A DNA stretch of 64,000 bases from Actibacterium sp. 188UL27-1 (GTDB taxonomy: Bacteria > Pseudomonadota > Alphaproteobacteria > Rhodobacterales > Rhodobacteraceae). The stretch's first letter is position 1, and every line of letters begins with the position of its first letter. This document shows, piece by piece, positions 17,316 through 25,140 of the stretch. The notes under the pieces are model-generated. The model ran no database searches and was not told the DNA's origin. It was given only the letters and a program-made list of their open reading frames with translations. The stretch spans positions 300,773 through 364,772 of the forward strand of contig NZ_JAFEUL010000001.1 in the NCBI RefSeq assembly GCF_016901225.1, given 5' to 3'. The position numbers were made by a program, and so were the translations under genes.

Positions 17316-18334
17316 AATTCCGCACTTTCGCCAGTTTTGTCGGGCCATCGGTCTTTTTGATGCTGCTCTTCATCGCCTTCCCGCTGGTCAGTGTGTTTAC
17401 GCAAAGTTTCCAACTGACCCAACCGGTCATGACCACGGTCGAGGTCGAGACCTGCACACCTGGTTTTCTGACCCAGACCTGCACGACTGAAACCAAGACC
17501 GTCCCAAAACTGACGGCCACCGGTGGTGTTGAAACGACCACGACCTGGGTCGGATTTCGCAGCTACCAGAATGTTCTGCAGATGGACAAGGTGTGGAGTG
17601 CCGTGGGAGCCGGACGGCTGGGCGATATCCTCCAGATTGATTTTTGGAAGGCGCTGCGGTTCACCCTAACCTTCACCTTGATCACGCTACCCCTGGTGCT
17701 GATCGTGGGGATGGGGATCGCCCTGGCTGTGAACAATGCCGCAGCATCGCTCAAGGGTCAGATCATCTTTATCTCGCTCTTGCCCTTTATCATCACCCCC
17801 GTGATCGGCGCGCTCAGTATCAGGTGGCTGTTCATCGGCGACGGCATCCTGACGGTCGCGCTGGAAAACCTGCTGGAGCGCGACATCGCGATGTTCGCCC
17901 AAGGGTGGACGATAGAGATCCTGATGCTGTTCTACCGGGTCTGGCATGTGGCACCCTTTGCCTTTGTGATCTTTTATGCGGGTCTCCAAACCGTCAACCA
18001 GGATACGTTAGAGTCCGCCATTATCGACGGTGCATCGCGGTGGGAGCGGCTGCGCTTTGTCGTGATCCCACATTTGATGCCACTGATCATCTTTATCTCT
18101 TTGATTCACCTGATGGATTCGTACCGCGTGTTCGAAGAGATCGTGGGCTTCACCAGCCAAGCCCATGTGATCAGCCTGCAATGGTTGACCTACGATTTCC
18201 TGCAGCCGGACGACTCGGGCAACCGCGCCATCGGGCGGGCCTCTGCCTCGGCCATGTTGACGATGATCGGCATCGTGATCCTGCTGGTCCCGCTGCTGCG
18301 CCGCACGTGGCGCGACCATAGGGGGAGCAACTGA
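17312..18334 (+). CDS. Carbohydrate ABC permease with cysteine-containing periplasmic loop
   Basis: A 340-residue MalF-like permease, longer than the usual 290-310. After the first helix (about 10-32) there is a polar periplasmic segment with ETCTPGFLTQTC, whose two cysteines could form a disulfide, and then a Thr-rich stretch before the core. The EAA-like loop is ESAIIDGASRWERLRFVVIP near residue 231-250. It is coupled to the small membrane protein (ATGA) and to the next permease (TGATG). Confidence 0.9.
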   Translation: MKFRTFASFVGPSVFLMLLFIAFPLVSVFTQSFQLTQPVMTTVEVETCTPGFLTQTCTTETKTVPKLTATGGVETTTTWVGFRSYQNVLQMDKVWSAVGAGRLGDILQIDFWKALRFTLTFTLITLPLVLIVGMGIALAVNNAAASLKGQIIFISLLPFIITPVIGALSIRWLFIGDGILTVALENLLERDIAMFAQGWTIEILMLFYRVWHVAPFAFVIFYAGLQTVNQDTLESAIIDGASRWERLRFVVIPHLMPLIIFISLIHLMDSYRVFEEIVGFTSQAHVISLQWLTYDFLQPDDSGNRAIGRASASAMLTMIGIVILLVPLLRRTWRDHRGSN

Positions 18335-19491
18335 TGGCCACGCCGCGCGCATTGCAGCAATCGCTGCCGTTGAAAATGGCGTCTGCCGGGTTCCTGATCT
18401 TCTGGTGCCTGCTGGCGGCGTTCCCGATCTTTTGGATCGCGGTGATGAGTTTCAAAACGCCCGTGGATGCCTTTGCCGCCAACCCGCTTTCCGTGATCTT
18501 CGGGCCAGAAACACGGGCGCGCGGGTCAGGCCTGTCGATCCTGGATATCGTCTTTGGTCTGACGGTGCTGATTGTAGCGGGGCGGATGGCGTTCCGCCGC
18601 TTGCCGGGCTGGGTGGCGCGGTTCACGCCGCCGCATTTGCTGGTTCTGGGTTGGCTGATCGGCGCGTTGGCCTTTGCCATCGTCTTTCTGGTGGTGTTCT
18701 TTGGGATCCTACCGCCGGTCATGGGCGTCTTGAACGCGATTCTTGGGCCGCTGGGCAATCCGGTGATCGGGCTGACGACCGAACATTACGTGGCCGTCTG
18801 GGGCGAGAATGCCTTTTACCGCAATTTCCTGAACTCTCTAATGGTGACGGCGGGCGTGGTGACCGTCTCGCTAACCGTGGGGACCTTGGCTGGCTACGGC
18901 CTGGCGCGGTCCGGTGCAGGCATCGCATTCTGGATCTTGATCATCGCGCTGATCTTCCGCGCGCTGCCCCATTCGGTGCTGGTGGCGGGCTATTTGCCTG
19001 TGTTCATCAACTCGGCTGAGATCCTGCGCCCTATCCTGGGGGAGAATGCGCCAACGCTCTACGGTCAGCCGCTGGCGGTGATCGCGGTCCTGGTTTCCAT
19101 CAACCAACCATTCACAATCTGGATGTTGCGCAGCTTCTTCCAGAACATCCCGACCGACCTGGACGAGGCGGCCCGGGTCGATGGCTGCACTCATTTCCAG
19201 GCGTTTCGCTGGGTGATCATGCCGGTCATGTGGCCAGGGGTGATCACGACTGGCCTGTTCAGCTTTTTGTTGGCCTATAACGACTTCCTGGTGACATCCC
19301 TGCTGCTGGACGCCCAGAACCAGACCATGGTCCCGGCCATTGCCAGCTATTTCAACCGCGAGACGACGACGACCGATCAGGTCGAAGCGGTGGCGGCTGC
19401 TGTGTCGATCACCGCACCGTTGTTCTTGTTGGTCATGGTGTTCCAACGCCAGATCGTCAGCGGGTTGACTGCAGGTGCTGTCAAAGGATGA
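18334..19491 (+). CDS. Carbohydrate ABC permease (MalG type) with extra membrane helices
   Basis: At 385 residues this is about 100 longer than typical MalG proteins. The extra material lies between the first helix and the core, roughly residues 55-135, and contains two additional hydrophobic segments (ILDIVFGLTVLIVAG and LGWLIGALAFAIVFLVVFFG). The core has the EAA loop DEAARVDGCTHFQAFRWVIMP near residue 283-303 and ends SGLTAGAVKG. With the enlarged first permease it suggests a distinct transporter subfamily with an expanded periplasmic or membrane interface. It is the last gene of its operon; no terminator hairpin is evident. Confidence 0.9.
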   Translation: MATPRALQQSLPLKMASAGFLIFWCLLAAFPIFWIAVMSFKTPVDAFAANPLSVIFGPETRARGSGLSILDIVFGLTVLIVAGRMAFRRLPGWVARFTPPHLLVLGWLIGALAFAIVFLVVFFGILPPVMGVLNAILGPLGNPVIGLTTEHYVAVWGENAFYRNFLNSLMVTAGVVTVSLTVGTLAGYGLARSGAGIAFWILIIALIFRALPHSVLVAGYLPVFINSAEILRPILGENAPTLYGQPLAVIAVLVSINQPFTIWMLRSFFQNIPTDLDEAARVDGCTHFQAFRWVIMPVMWPGVITTGLFSFLLAYNDFLVTSLLLDAQNQTMVPAIASYFNRETTTTDQVEAVAAAVSITAPLFLLVMVFQRQIVSGLTAGAVKG

Positions 19492-19553
19492 AGACACGTA
19501 TTGCAGAGGATTGCCAGTCGGTCGAGCGCGATCCAAGGGTGTGCAATCCCTTT

Positions 19554-19569
19554 TTGCAACCGGTTGCAA
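19554..19569. promoter_or_regulatory. Perfect 16-bp LacI-type operator (copy 2)
   Basis: TTGCAACCGGTTGCAA is a perfect palindrome 228 bases upstream of the FrcB-like gene. It shares TTGCA-N6-TGCAA with the site at 14531-14546 and has the central CG of LacI-family operators. Confidence 0.75.
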
Positions 19570-19632
19570 TATGCGCTGACTTCTGTTTTATCGGTAACAC
19601 GGGAGCGTTTCCAAAGCCTTGCCTAGCGCTTT

Positions 19633-19646
19633 CGTAAACGATTACG
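19633..19646. promoter_or_regulatory. Second LacI-like operator
   Basis: CGTAAACGATTACG has arms CGTAA and TTACG and resembles the common LacI-family pattern TGTAAACG-TTACA. It lies 150 bases before the FrcB-like start and differs from the nearby TTGCA palindrome, so a second regulator is possible. The 305-base gap 19492-19796 otherwise shows no gene. Confidence 0.5.
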
Positions 19647-19796
19647 CTTGTGTGCAGGAGTAATTTGATAGCGCAATCAGTTTATAGGTTGCCTTGTCAG
19701 GAATTAGTTGCAACCACTAAGCGGTGCATTCCGGGGTCGCCTCCGGAGGTTACTTTAGGCGCAGGACAAGCGCTGGTTCAAATGGGAGGAAAGTTC

Positions 19797-20711
19797 ATGA
19801 AAAAATTGATCGCGACGGCGATGGCAACGGCTCTGCTTGCAGGAGTCGCCATGGCGCAGGAGCGTTATGTGGTCATCACGCACACCCAGGGCACTGACCC
19901 GTTCTGGCCGGTGGTTGAAAAGGGGGCACGCGATGCGGCTGAAGCCGTTGGTGCCACCATCGAATACAACTTTGACGCATCCGGCGACATGGCTGGCATG
20001 GCCAAGCTGATCGAGGCCGCTGCTGCGACCCAGCCCGACGGCATTGTCGTGTCGTTGCCCGATGCCGCGGCGCTTGGTCCGGCGATCAAATCGGCATCCG
20101 ATTCAGGTGTGCCTGTGATCACGATCAATTCGGGTCTTGAATCTTCCAAAGAGGTCGGCGCGTTGATGCATGTCGGTCAGCCGGAATATGACGCGGGTAA
20201 AGCCGCAGGTGACCGCGCCAAGGAAGAAGGCGTAACAACCGGCCTGTGCCTGAACCAGGAAGCGTTTAATACGGCTTTGGTCGACCGTTGCACCGGCTAT
20301 TTCGAAGGAATAGGCCAAGATCTGAACATGATCGACGTGTCGAATGACGTGACACAGATCGAAACCCGGACCGCCGCTGCGTTGCAGGCTGATGAATCCA
20401 TCGATGGTGTTTTGGCCGTGGGGCCCCATGTCTGTGAAGCCGCCGTCAAGGCCATCGCCGATGTTGGCGCTGACGTGCATCTGGCCTGCTTTGACCTGAG
20501 TCCGGGTGTGATGGACATGATCGAAGCCGGTCAGGCCGCCTTTACCATCGACCAGCAGCAACGTTTGCAGGGCTACATGCCGATCATCGCGCTGCACCTC
20601 TACAATAACAGCGCGGGTCTGCTTCCTGGCGCCAACATTCCATCCGGCCCCGGTTTCGTGGACAAGTCCAATGCCGCCGCCGTCAAGGAACTGGCTGGCG
20701 TCGACCGCTAA
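19797..20711 (+). CDS. Ribose/fructose-type sugar-binding protein (FrcB-like)
   Basis: A 304-residue periplasmic binding protein of the CUT2 (Peripla_BP_4) family. The signal peptide is MKKLIATAMATALLAGVAMA, cleaved before QERYVVI. Conserved parts are THTQGTDPFWPVVEKGARDAA, DGIVVSLPDAAALGPAIK and GVLAVGPHVCEAAVKAI. The ATG at 19797 follows GGGAGGA. It leads a three-gene set with a CUT2 permease and single-domain ATPase like rhizobial FrcBCA; the sugar is not determinable here. Confidence 0.9.
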   Translation: MKKLIATAMATALLAGVAMAQERYVVITHTQGTDPFWPVVEKGARDAAEAVGATIEYNFDASGDMAGMAKLIEAAAATQPDGIVVSLPDAAALGPAIKSASDSGVPVITINSGLESSKEVGALMHVGQPEYDAGKAAGDRAKEEGVTTGLCLNQEAFNTALVDRCTGYFEGIGQDLNMIDVSNDVTQIETRTAAALQADESIDGVLAVGPHVCEAAVKAIADVGADVHLACFDLSPGVMDMIEAGQAAFTIDQQQRLQGYMPIIALHLYNNSAGLLPGANIPSGPGFVDKSNAAAVKELAGVDR

Positions 20712-20721
20712 GCGTTACACG

Positions 20722-20750
20722 GAAACAGGCGGGCTGGTCCCGCCTGTTTC
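20722..20750 (+). terminator. Hairpin between binding protein and permease, terminator-like
   Basis: GAAACAGGCGGG pairs perfectly with CCCGCCTGTTTC (12 bp, loop CTGGT) and is followed by TTTCT. It lies 11 bases after the binding-protein stop and 36 before the permease start, so it probably causes partial termination. Confidence 0.75.
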
Positions 20751-20785
20751 TTTCTGGGTAGAGGATTTCAAAGCAAGAGGTTGGC

Positions 20786-21898
20786 ATGTCAGGACGGAGC
20801 GAATCCGATCGCCTGAAACAAGAGACGAGACTCCAGCGGCTGGTACGGCGGCCCGAGATCGGCACATTCGTCGTGATGGTGATCATCATCGTGGCGCTCG
20901 CCTTTTTCTCCAGCGGCAAGGCCTATAACGCTTTGGGTCTAAAGAATAACATCGCCATTATCGCGCAATACGGTATCATCGCCACCGGCGCGGCCTTGCT
21001 GATGATTTCGGGCGAGTTCGACCTGTCGATTGGTTCGATGATCGGCTTTGCGGGCATGTCCATGGCGATGATGCTGAAATGGGGTCTGCCCTTTGGCTTG
21101 GGCGAGGCGACACCCATTACCGCCTTCATCTTTACGATGGCCATGACACTGGCCTTGGGGTGGTTGATCGGCACAATCGTGGTCCGATCTGGCCTGTCCA
21201 GCTTTATCGTGACACTCGCATTCCTGTTCTTCCTGCGCGGCGCGACCGAGGTTGCCTATCGCTACATCAACAAATCCACCCAGATCTCGGGTCTGCCCGA
21301 CTACAAGCAGAACAGTTGGTTCGCCGAGATGATGGGGGGCGAGGTCTTTGGCTGGTTCTACGATGTCTGGTTCATGTTGGGTGGCAACCTGAACCGCCGC
21401 GGCGAACAGTGGGTCACCGGCTTCGACGCGCGGTTCCTGTGGTGGATCATCATTGCGGCTGCGGCCTATTTCATTCTCAGCCGCACCCGGATCGGCAACT
21501 GGATCTTTGCCACGGGCGACAACAAGGAGAGCGCGCGGGCCAATGGTGTGCCGGTCAATGCTGTAAAGGTCGGCTTGTTCATGTTCACGGCGTTCTGCGC
21601 CACGATGTTTGCCGCCTGCCAGGTCTTTGACACCAACACGTCGGACGCGGCCAAGGGCAACCTGATGGAGCTTTACGCCATTGCCATCGCCGTGGTTGGC
21701 GGCACGCTGATGACCGGCGGTTTCGGTTCGGTTCTGGGCGTGGCCTTCGGGGCCGTGACCGTTGGGCTTGTGGCCAATGCGGTGTTTTTTATTCCGCAGA
21801 TCGATGGGTCCTGGTTCCGGGTCTTCTTGGGGGGTATTCTGCTGGCGGCCGTGTTCGCCAATGAACGCATCCGCAAACGCATCACGGGGGGGATTTGA
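20786..21898 (+). CDS. Sugar ABC permease (FrcC/RbsC type)
   Basis: A 370-residue CUT2 permease. RbsC-like features include the ALLMISGEFDLSIGSMIGFA block near residues 70-90, SGLSSFIVTLAFLFFLRGAT near 134-153, and the ESARANGVPVNAVKVGLFM segment near 248-266. A central periplasmic insert (DYKQNSWFAEMMGGEVFGWF onward, about 172-215) makes it longer than the E. coli protein. It is separated by three bases from the ATPase and follows the hairpin after the binding protein. Confidence 0.9.
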   Translation: MSGRSESDRLKQETRLQRLVRRPEIGTFVVMVIIIVALAFFSSGKAYNALGLKNNIAIIAQYGIIATGAALLMISGEFDLSIGSMIGFAGMSMAMMLKWGLPFGLGEATPITAFIFTMAMTLALGWLIGTIVVRSGLSSFIVTLAFLFFLRGATEVAYRYINKSTQISGLPDYKQNSWFAEMMGGEVFGWFYDVWFMLGGNLNRRGEQWVTGFDARFLWWIIIAAAAYFILSRTRIGNWIFATGDNKESARANGVPVNAVKVGLFMFTAFCATMFAACQVFDTNTSDAAKGNLMELYAIAIAVVGGTLMTGGFGSVLGVAFGAVTVGLVANAVFFIPQIDGSWFRVFLGGILLAAVFANERIRKRITGGI

Positions 21899-21901
21899 GC
21901 C

Positions 21902-22675
21902 ATGGCGGATCAACCCTTTTTGCGCTGCGAAAAGCTGGTCAAGAGGTTCGGGCCATTCACGGCCCTGGGCGGCGTGGATCTGGATGTCTATTCCGGGGAG
22001 GTCCATGCCTTGCTGGGCGACAACGGCGCGGGCAAATCGACCCTGATCAAAACCTTGGCAGGCGTCCATGCGCCCACCGAAGGACAGATCTACATCGAAG
22101 GGGCGCCGGTGACGTTTCGCACCCCCCGCGATGCCTCCAATGCGGGGATCGGGACGGTCTATCAGGATCTGGCCGTCAACCCGTTGATGAGTGTCACGCG
22201 CAACTTCTTCATGGGGCGCGAGCTGACCAATAGCTTCGGCGTGCTCAACATGAAACAGATGGACGAGATCACCCATGATGAGATGCTGAAGATCGGGATC
22301 GATATTTCGGACCCGTCCCAGGCCGTGGGCACGATGTCAGGCGGTCAACGCCAGACCCTGGCCATCGCACGCGCGATCCATTTCGGTGCTAAGGTCCTGA
22401 TCCTGGACGAGCCGACCTCGGCCCTGGGGCAAAAGCAGCAGATGGAAGTGTTGAAAACGATGATGCGGGTCCGCGCTCGGGGCGATATCGCGATCATCTT
22501 CATAACCCATAACGAGATCCATTCCAAGCTGGTGGCCGATCGGATGACGTTTCTGGCGCTGGGTCAGGTCATTGGGTCCGGTACGAAGGCTGAATTGGAA
22601 GGTGAGGATATCCGCCGCCTGATGGCCGGTGGCGCCGAGATGGCGGATCTGGAACAGGAGCTGGCGGCGATCTGA
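21902..22675 (+). CDS. Sugar ABC ATPase, single domain (FrcA type)
   Basis: A 257-residue ATPase with one nucleotide-binding domain, about half the length of RbsA or XylG. Walker A is GDNGAGKST, signature MSGGQRQTLAIARA, Walker B VLILDEPTSALG, and the switch region IIFITHNEIHS has Asn after His. Single-domain ATPases of this length pair with FrcBC-like systems and presumably act as a homodimer. A conserved intergenic repeat follows the gene. Confidence 0.9.
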   Translation: MADQPFLRCEKLVKRFGPFTALGGVDLDVYSGEVHALLGDNGAGKSTLIKTLAGVHAPTEGQIYIEGAPVTFRTPRDASNAGIGTVYQDLAVNPLMSVTRNFFMGRELTNSFGVLNMKQMDEITHDEMLKIGIDISDPSQAVGTMSGGQRQTLAIARAIHFGAKVLILDEPTSALGQKQQMEVLKTMMRVRARGDIAIIFITHNEIHSKLVADRMTFLALGQVIGSGTKAELEGEDIRRLMAGGAEMADLEQELAAI

Positions 22676-22698
22676 TCCCGATTGGAATGCTGGATTGT

Positions 22699-22735
22699 AT
22701 GCCTCCGGCGGGGATATTTTAGGACACATGATGAG
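22699..22735 (+). repeat. Intergenic repeat element, single copy
   Basis: ATGCCTCCGGCGGGGATATT and the bases to 22735 (TTAGGACACATGATGA) match both arms of the inverted pair at 43899-44001. Like that pair it lies between convergent genes. I recall similar CCTCCGGCGG-GATATTT strings behind many Rhodobacterales genes, but cannot verify this. Confidence 0.7.
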
Positions 22736-22769
22736 GGTGGGTTAGTCCGCAGGGTCGGCCCATCGGCGT

Positions 22770-23771
22770 TTATCTGACCCGGGCGACGACGTAATCGGCC
22801 AGGTCGACCAGCATGTCCTTTAACTCGCTGGAGGGGAGGGACGTAAGGGCCGATTTGGCCAGATCCGACCAGCGGACAGCTTCGATGCGGGTGGCCTCCA
22901 TCGTGCCGTGATGGGCGATCAGGGACAGGGCCTGGTCCAGATCACCATCCCGTTGATCCCCTTTCTCGATCACGCGTTGCCAAAAGGCGCGTTGTTCGGC
23001 ATCGGCAACAGCGACGGCTTTGATCACCGGCATCGTCAATTTGCGCTCGCGGAAATCGTCGCCGATGTTTTTGCCCGTTGCCTGGGTGTCACCGCCGTAA
23101 TCCAGTAGGTCATCGACGATCTGGAAACTGATGCCAAGCGCGTCGCCATAGGTGCGCAACGCATCGACTTGATTGGCGTCGACCCCGGCGATGACCCCGC
23201 CCACCTCGGTGGCGGCAGCGAAAAGTGCCGCGGTCTTGCCACGGACGACCTTCAGGTAAATCTCTTCATCTGTGGACAGGTCCTGGGCCGCGGTCAATTG
23301 CAGCACTTCACCTTCGGCAATGGTGGCCGACGCATTGGACAGGATGTCCAGCACGCGTAAATTGCCGGTTTCAACCATCAACTGAAAGCTGCGGGCGAAT
23401 AGATAGTCGCCCACCAGAACGCTGGATTTGTTATCCCAGAGCAGGTTCGCCGTTGGGCGCCCGCGGCGCTGGCCGCTTTCATCCACGACATCATCATGGA
23501 GCAGCGTGGCCGTGTGGATAAACTCTACCGTCGCTGCCAGATTGATGTGGAACGGCCCCCCATAGCCGCACATCCGCGCGGTCGCCAAGGTCAGCATCGG
23601 GCGCAAGCGTTTGCCACCGGCCTCGACCAGATGGGCGGTTACTTCGGGGATGCGCGGCGCATGCTCCGAGGCCATGCGCGCCCGGATCAGCGCGTTGACC
23701 GCAACCAGGTCATCGGCCAGCGCTTTGGCCAAACGTTCATGCGGTTTCTCGGTAGCGTGGTCCAGGCCCAT
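22770..23771 (-). CDS. ispB: Polyprenyl diphosphate synthase (octa/decaprenyl type)
   Basis: A 333-residue trans-prenyltransferase that condenses isopentenyl diphosphate into the side chain of ubiquinone. The first Asp-rich motif is LLHDDVVDESGQRRGRPT near residues 90-107, and the second is FQIVDDLLDYGGD near 215-227. A GTG is adjacent upstream, but the ATG at 23771 is the simpler start. It stands alone and divergent from the DUF2007 gene. Chain length cannot be told from these motifs; decaprenyl is usual in this group. Confidence 0.9.
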   Translation of the reverse strand: MGLDHATEKPHERLAKALADDLVAVNALIRARMASEHAPRIPEVTAHLVEAGGKRLRPMLTLATARMCGYGGPFHINLAATVEFIHTATLLHDDVVDESGQRRGRPTANLLWDNKSSVLVGDYLFARSFQLMVETGNLRVLDILSNASATIAEGEVLQLTAAQDLSTDEEIYLKVVRGKTAALFAAATEVGGVIAGVDANQVDALRTYGDALGISFQIVDDLLDYGGDTQATGKNIGDDFRERKLTMPVIKAVAVADAEQRAFWQRVIEKGDQRDGDLDQALSLIAHHGTMEATRIEAVRWSDLAKSALTSLPSSELKDMLVDLADYVVARVR

Positions 23772-23828
23772 CACGGTCTCGTCACTTGGCTCGACATCCG
23801 GGTCAAACTGCCCTTAAGTCCTTGGGTT

Positions 23829-24050
23829 ATGAGGGAAGTCTTGCGCACAACAGATCCGACGATCATTGCCTATGCACAGGCTTTGCTCAGTGGCGAAGAT
23901 ATAGACTGCTTCACCATGGACGTCCACATGAGCGTGCTGGAAGGCAGCATTGGCGTATTGCCGCGGCGGCTGATGGTGCGGTCGGCCGATCTGTTCATCG
24001 CGCGGGCTATCCTGGTGGATAACAACATCGCCGTGACCGAGGACCGCTGA
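23829..24050 (+). CDS. DUF2007 family small protein
   Basis: A 73-residue protein starting MREVLRTTDPTIIAYAQALL, with DIDCFTMDVHMSVLEGSIG in the middle and RRLMVRSADLFIARAILVD at the end, which is the pattern of DUF2007 (putative signal-transducing protein). It starts 57 bases from the divergent prenyl synthase and ends two bases before the methyltransferase start, so these two form an operon. Biochemical function is unknown. Confidence 0.85.
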   Translation: MREVLRTTDPTIIAYAQALLSGEDIDCFTMDVHMSVLEGSIGVLPRRLMVRSADLFIARAILVDNNIAVTEDR

Positions 24051-24052
24051 GG

Positions 24053-24796
24053 GTGGATCTGACACAGGATGCGTTTTTGGGGGGGCGGGTTCGGATCTGG
24101 CAGCCCGAGCGCGGCTACAGGGCTGGGGTTGACCCGGTTTTGCTGGCGGCCGCTTGCCCGGCAGAGGCAGGTGAGACTGTGCTGGAACTGGGATGCGGCG
24201 TTGGCACGGCGAGCCTATGTCTGGCGGCGCGGGTTCAGGGCGCGGGCTTGACCTGCATCGAAATTCAGTCCGACATGGCCGCTTTGGCCCGGCGGAATGC
24301 CGTCGAGAATGCAGTGGATCTTGGCGTGCATGACGGTGATCTGACCAAACCGCCGCCTAATATTCGCGATCGGAATTTCGATCACGTGATCGCCAACCCG
24401 CCATATTTTCGGCGGGAGGCGGGTAGTGCGGCCGCCGATGGCACCCGCGAAACTGCGCTGGGTGAAGTGACCCCGCTGGCGGATTGGTTGGATGCGGCGC
24501 GGCGGCGGTTGAAACCCAAGGGCTGGTTGACACTGATACACCGGCCGGAGCGGTTGACGGATCTTTGTGCTGGCCTGTCTGGTTTCGGTGATATCCGCCT
24601 GTTGCCGATCGCGCCGCGCGACGGGCGAGAGGCCAGCCTTGTTGTGATCCGGGCCCGCAAGGGGGCCCGGGGGCCTTTGCGCTTGTTGGCGCCATTCATC
24701 ATGCATGACGGCGCAGAGCATGTTCTGGACGGGGATGATTACACGGCAATGGCCAAGTCGGTCCTGCGCGACGCGGCGGCTCTGCCGGGCTTTTAG
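24053..24796 (+). CDS. tRNA1(Val) adenine-N6 methyltransferase-like (COG4123)
   Basis: A 247-residue SAM-dependent methyltransferase with a GTG start. Motif I is VLELGCGVGTASLCLAAR near residues 43-60, motif II CIEIQ, and the catalytic NPPY box is VIANPPYFRR near 112-121, as in enzymes that methylate adenine N6. The N-terminus (DAFLGGRVRIWQPERGYRAGVDPVLLAA) is typical of TrmN6/YfiC. It is coupled to DUF2007. Confidence 0.85.
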   Translation: MDLTQDAFLGGRVRIWQPERGYRAGVDPVLLAAACPAEAGETVLELGCGVGTASLCLAARVQGAGLTCIEIQSDMAALARRNAVENAVDLGVHDGDLTKPPPNIRDRNFDHVIANPPYFRREAGSAAADGTRETALGEVTPLADWLDAARRRLKPKGWLTLIHRPERLTDLCAGLSGFGDIRLLPIAPRDGREASLVVIRARKGARGPLRLLAPFIMHDGAEHVLDGDDYTAMAKSVLRDAAALPGF

Positions 24797-24936
24797 GCGC
24801 CGCCGCCACCCGGTGATTAACCTAACGTCAATCTTTTCGGCGACAGTTTGTGCTGACCAGCATGTGTAACGCTCGCGTGACACGACTCGGAAAGTGTGTT
24901 GGGATCGAAATGTTTGCAACGAAGAGAGGATCAACG

Positions 24937-25104
24937 ATGTCAGTTAGCGCGCATATCCAGGAACTCCGCAAAAAACATCAGTATCTCTCGGAACGAGTCG
25001 AACAGGAACAGCGCAGCCCCGGAACCGATGCCCTACAGATTGCCGAACTGAAAAAGCGCAAGCTCCAGCTGAAAGAAGAGATTACGCGGTTGTCGCAGGT
25101 CTAG
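24937..25104 (+). CDS. YdcH-like (DUF465) small coiled-coil protein
   Basis: A 55-residue charged helical protein, MSVSAHIQELRKKHQYLSER and then IAELKKRKLQLKEEITRL, which matches the DUF465/YdcH family. AGAGAGGATC precedes the ATG; the frame extends upstream but without an RBS. The upstream 140 bases contain no gene. Function is unknown; the protein probably forms a helical hairpin. A hairpin shared with the LysR gene follows it. Confidence 0.85.
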   Translation: MSVSAHIQELRKKHQYLSERVEQEQRSPGTDALQIAELKKRKLQLKEEITRLSQV

Positions 25105-25115
25105 CGACACCCCTT

Positions 25116-25140
25116 GATGTGGCGCTCACGGTGCCACATC
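25116..25140. terminator. Hairpin at convergent gene ends
   Basis: GATGTGGC and GCCACATC pair over 8 bp around a 9-base loop. It spans the stop of the LysR gene and lies 11 bases beyond the DUF465 stop. T runs are lacking on both sides, so termination strength is uncertain. Confidence 0.45.

Noticed and set aside
20939-22276. 445-codon antisense frame across the FrcC- and FrcA-like genes
   Set aside because: It crosses two well-supported genes, is rich in His, Asp, Gln and Arg and has no recognisable domain.
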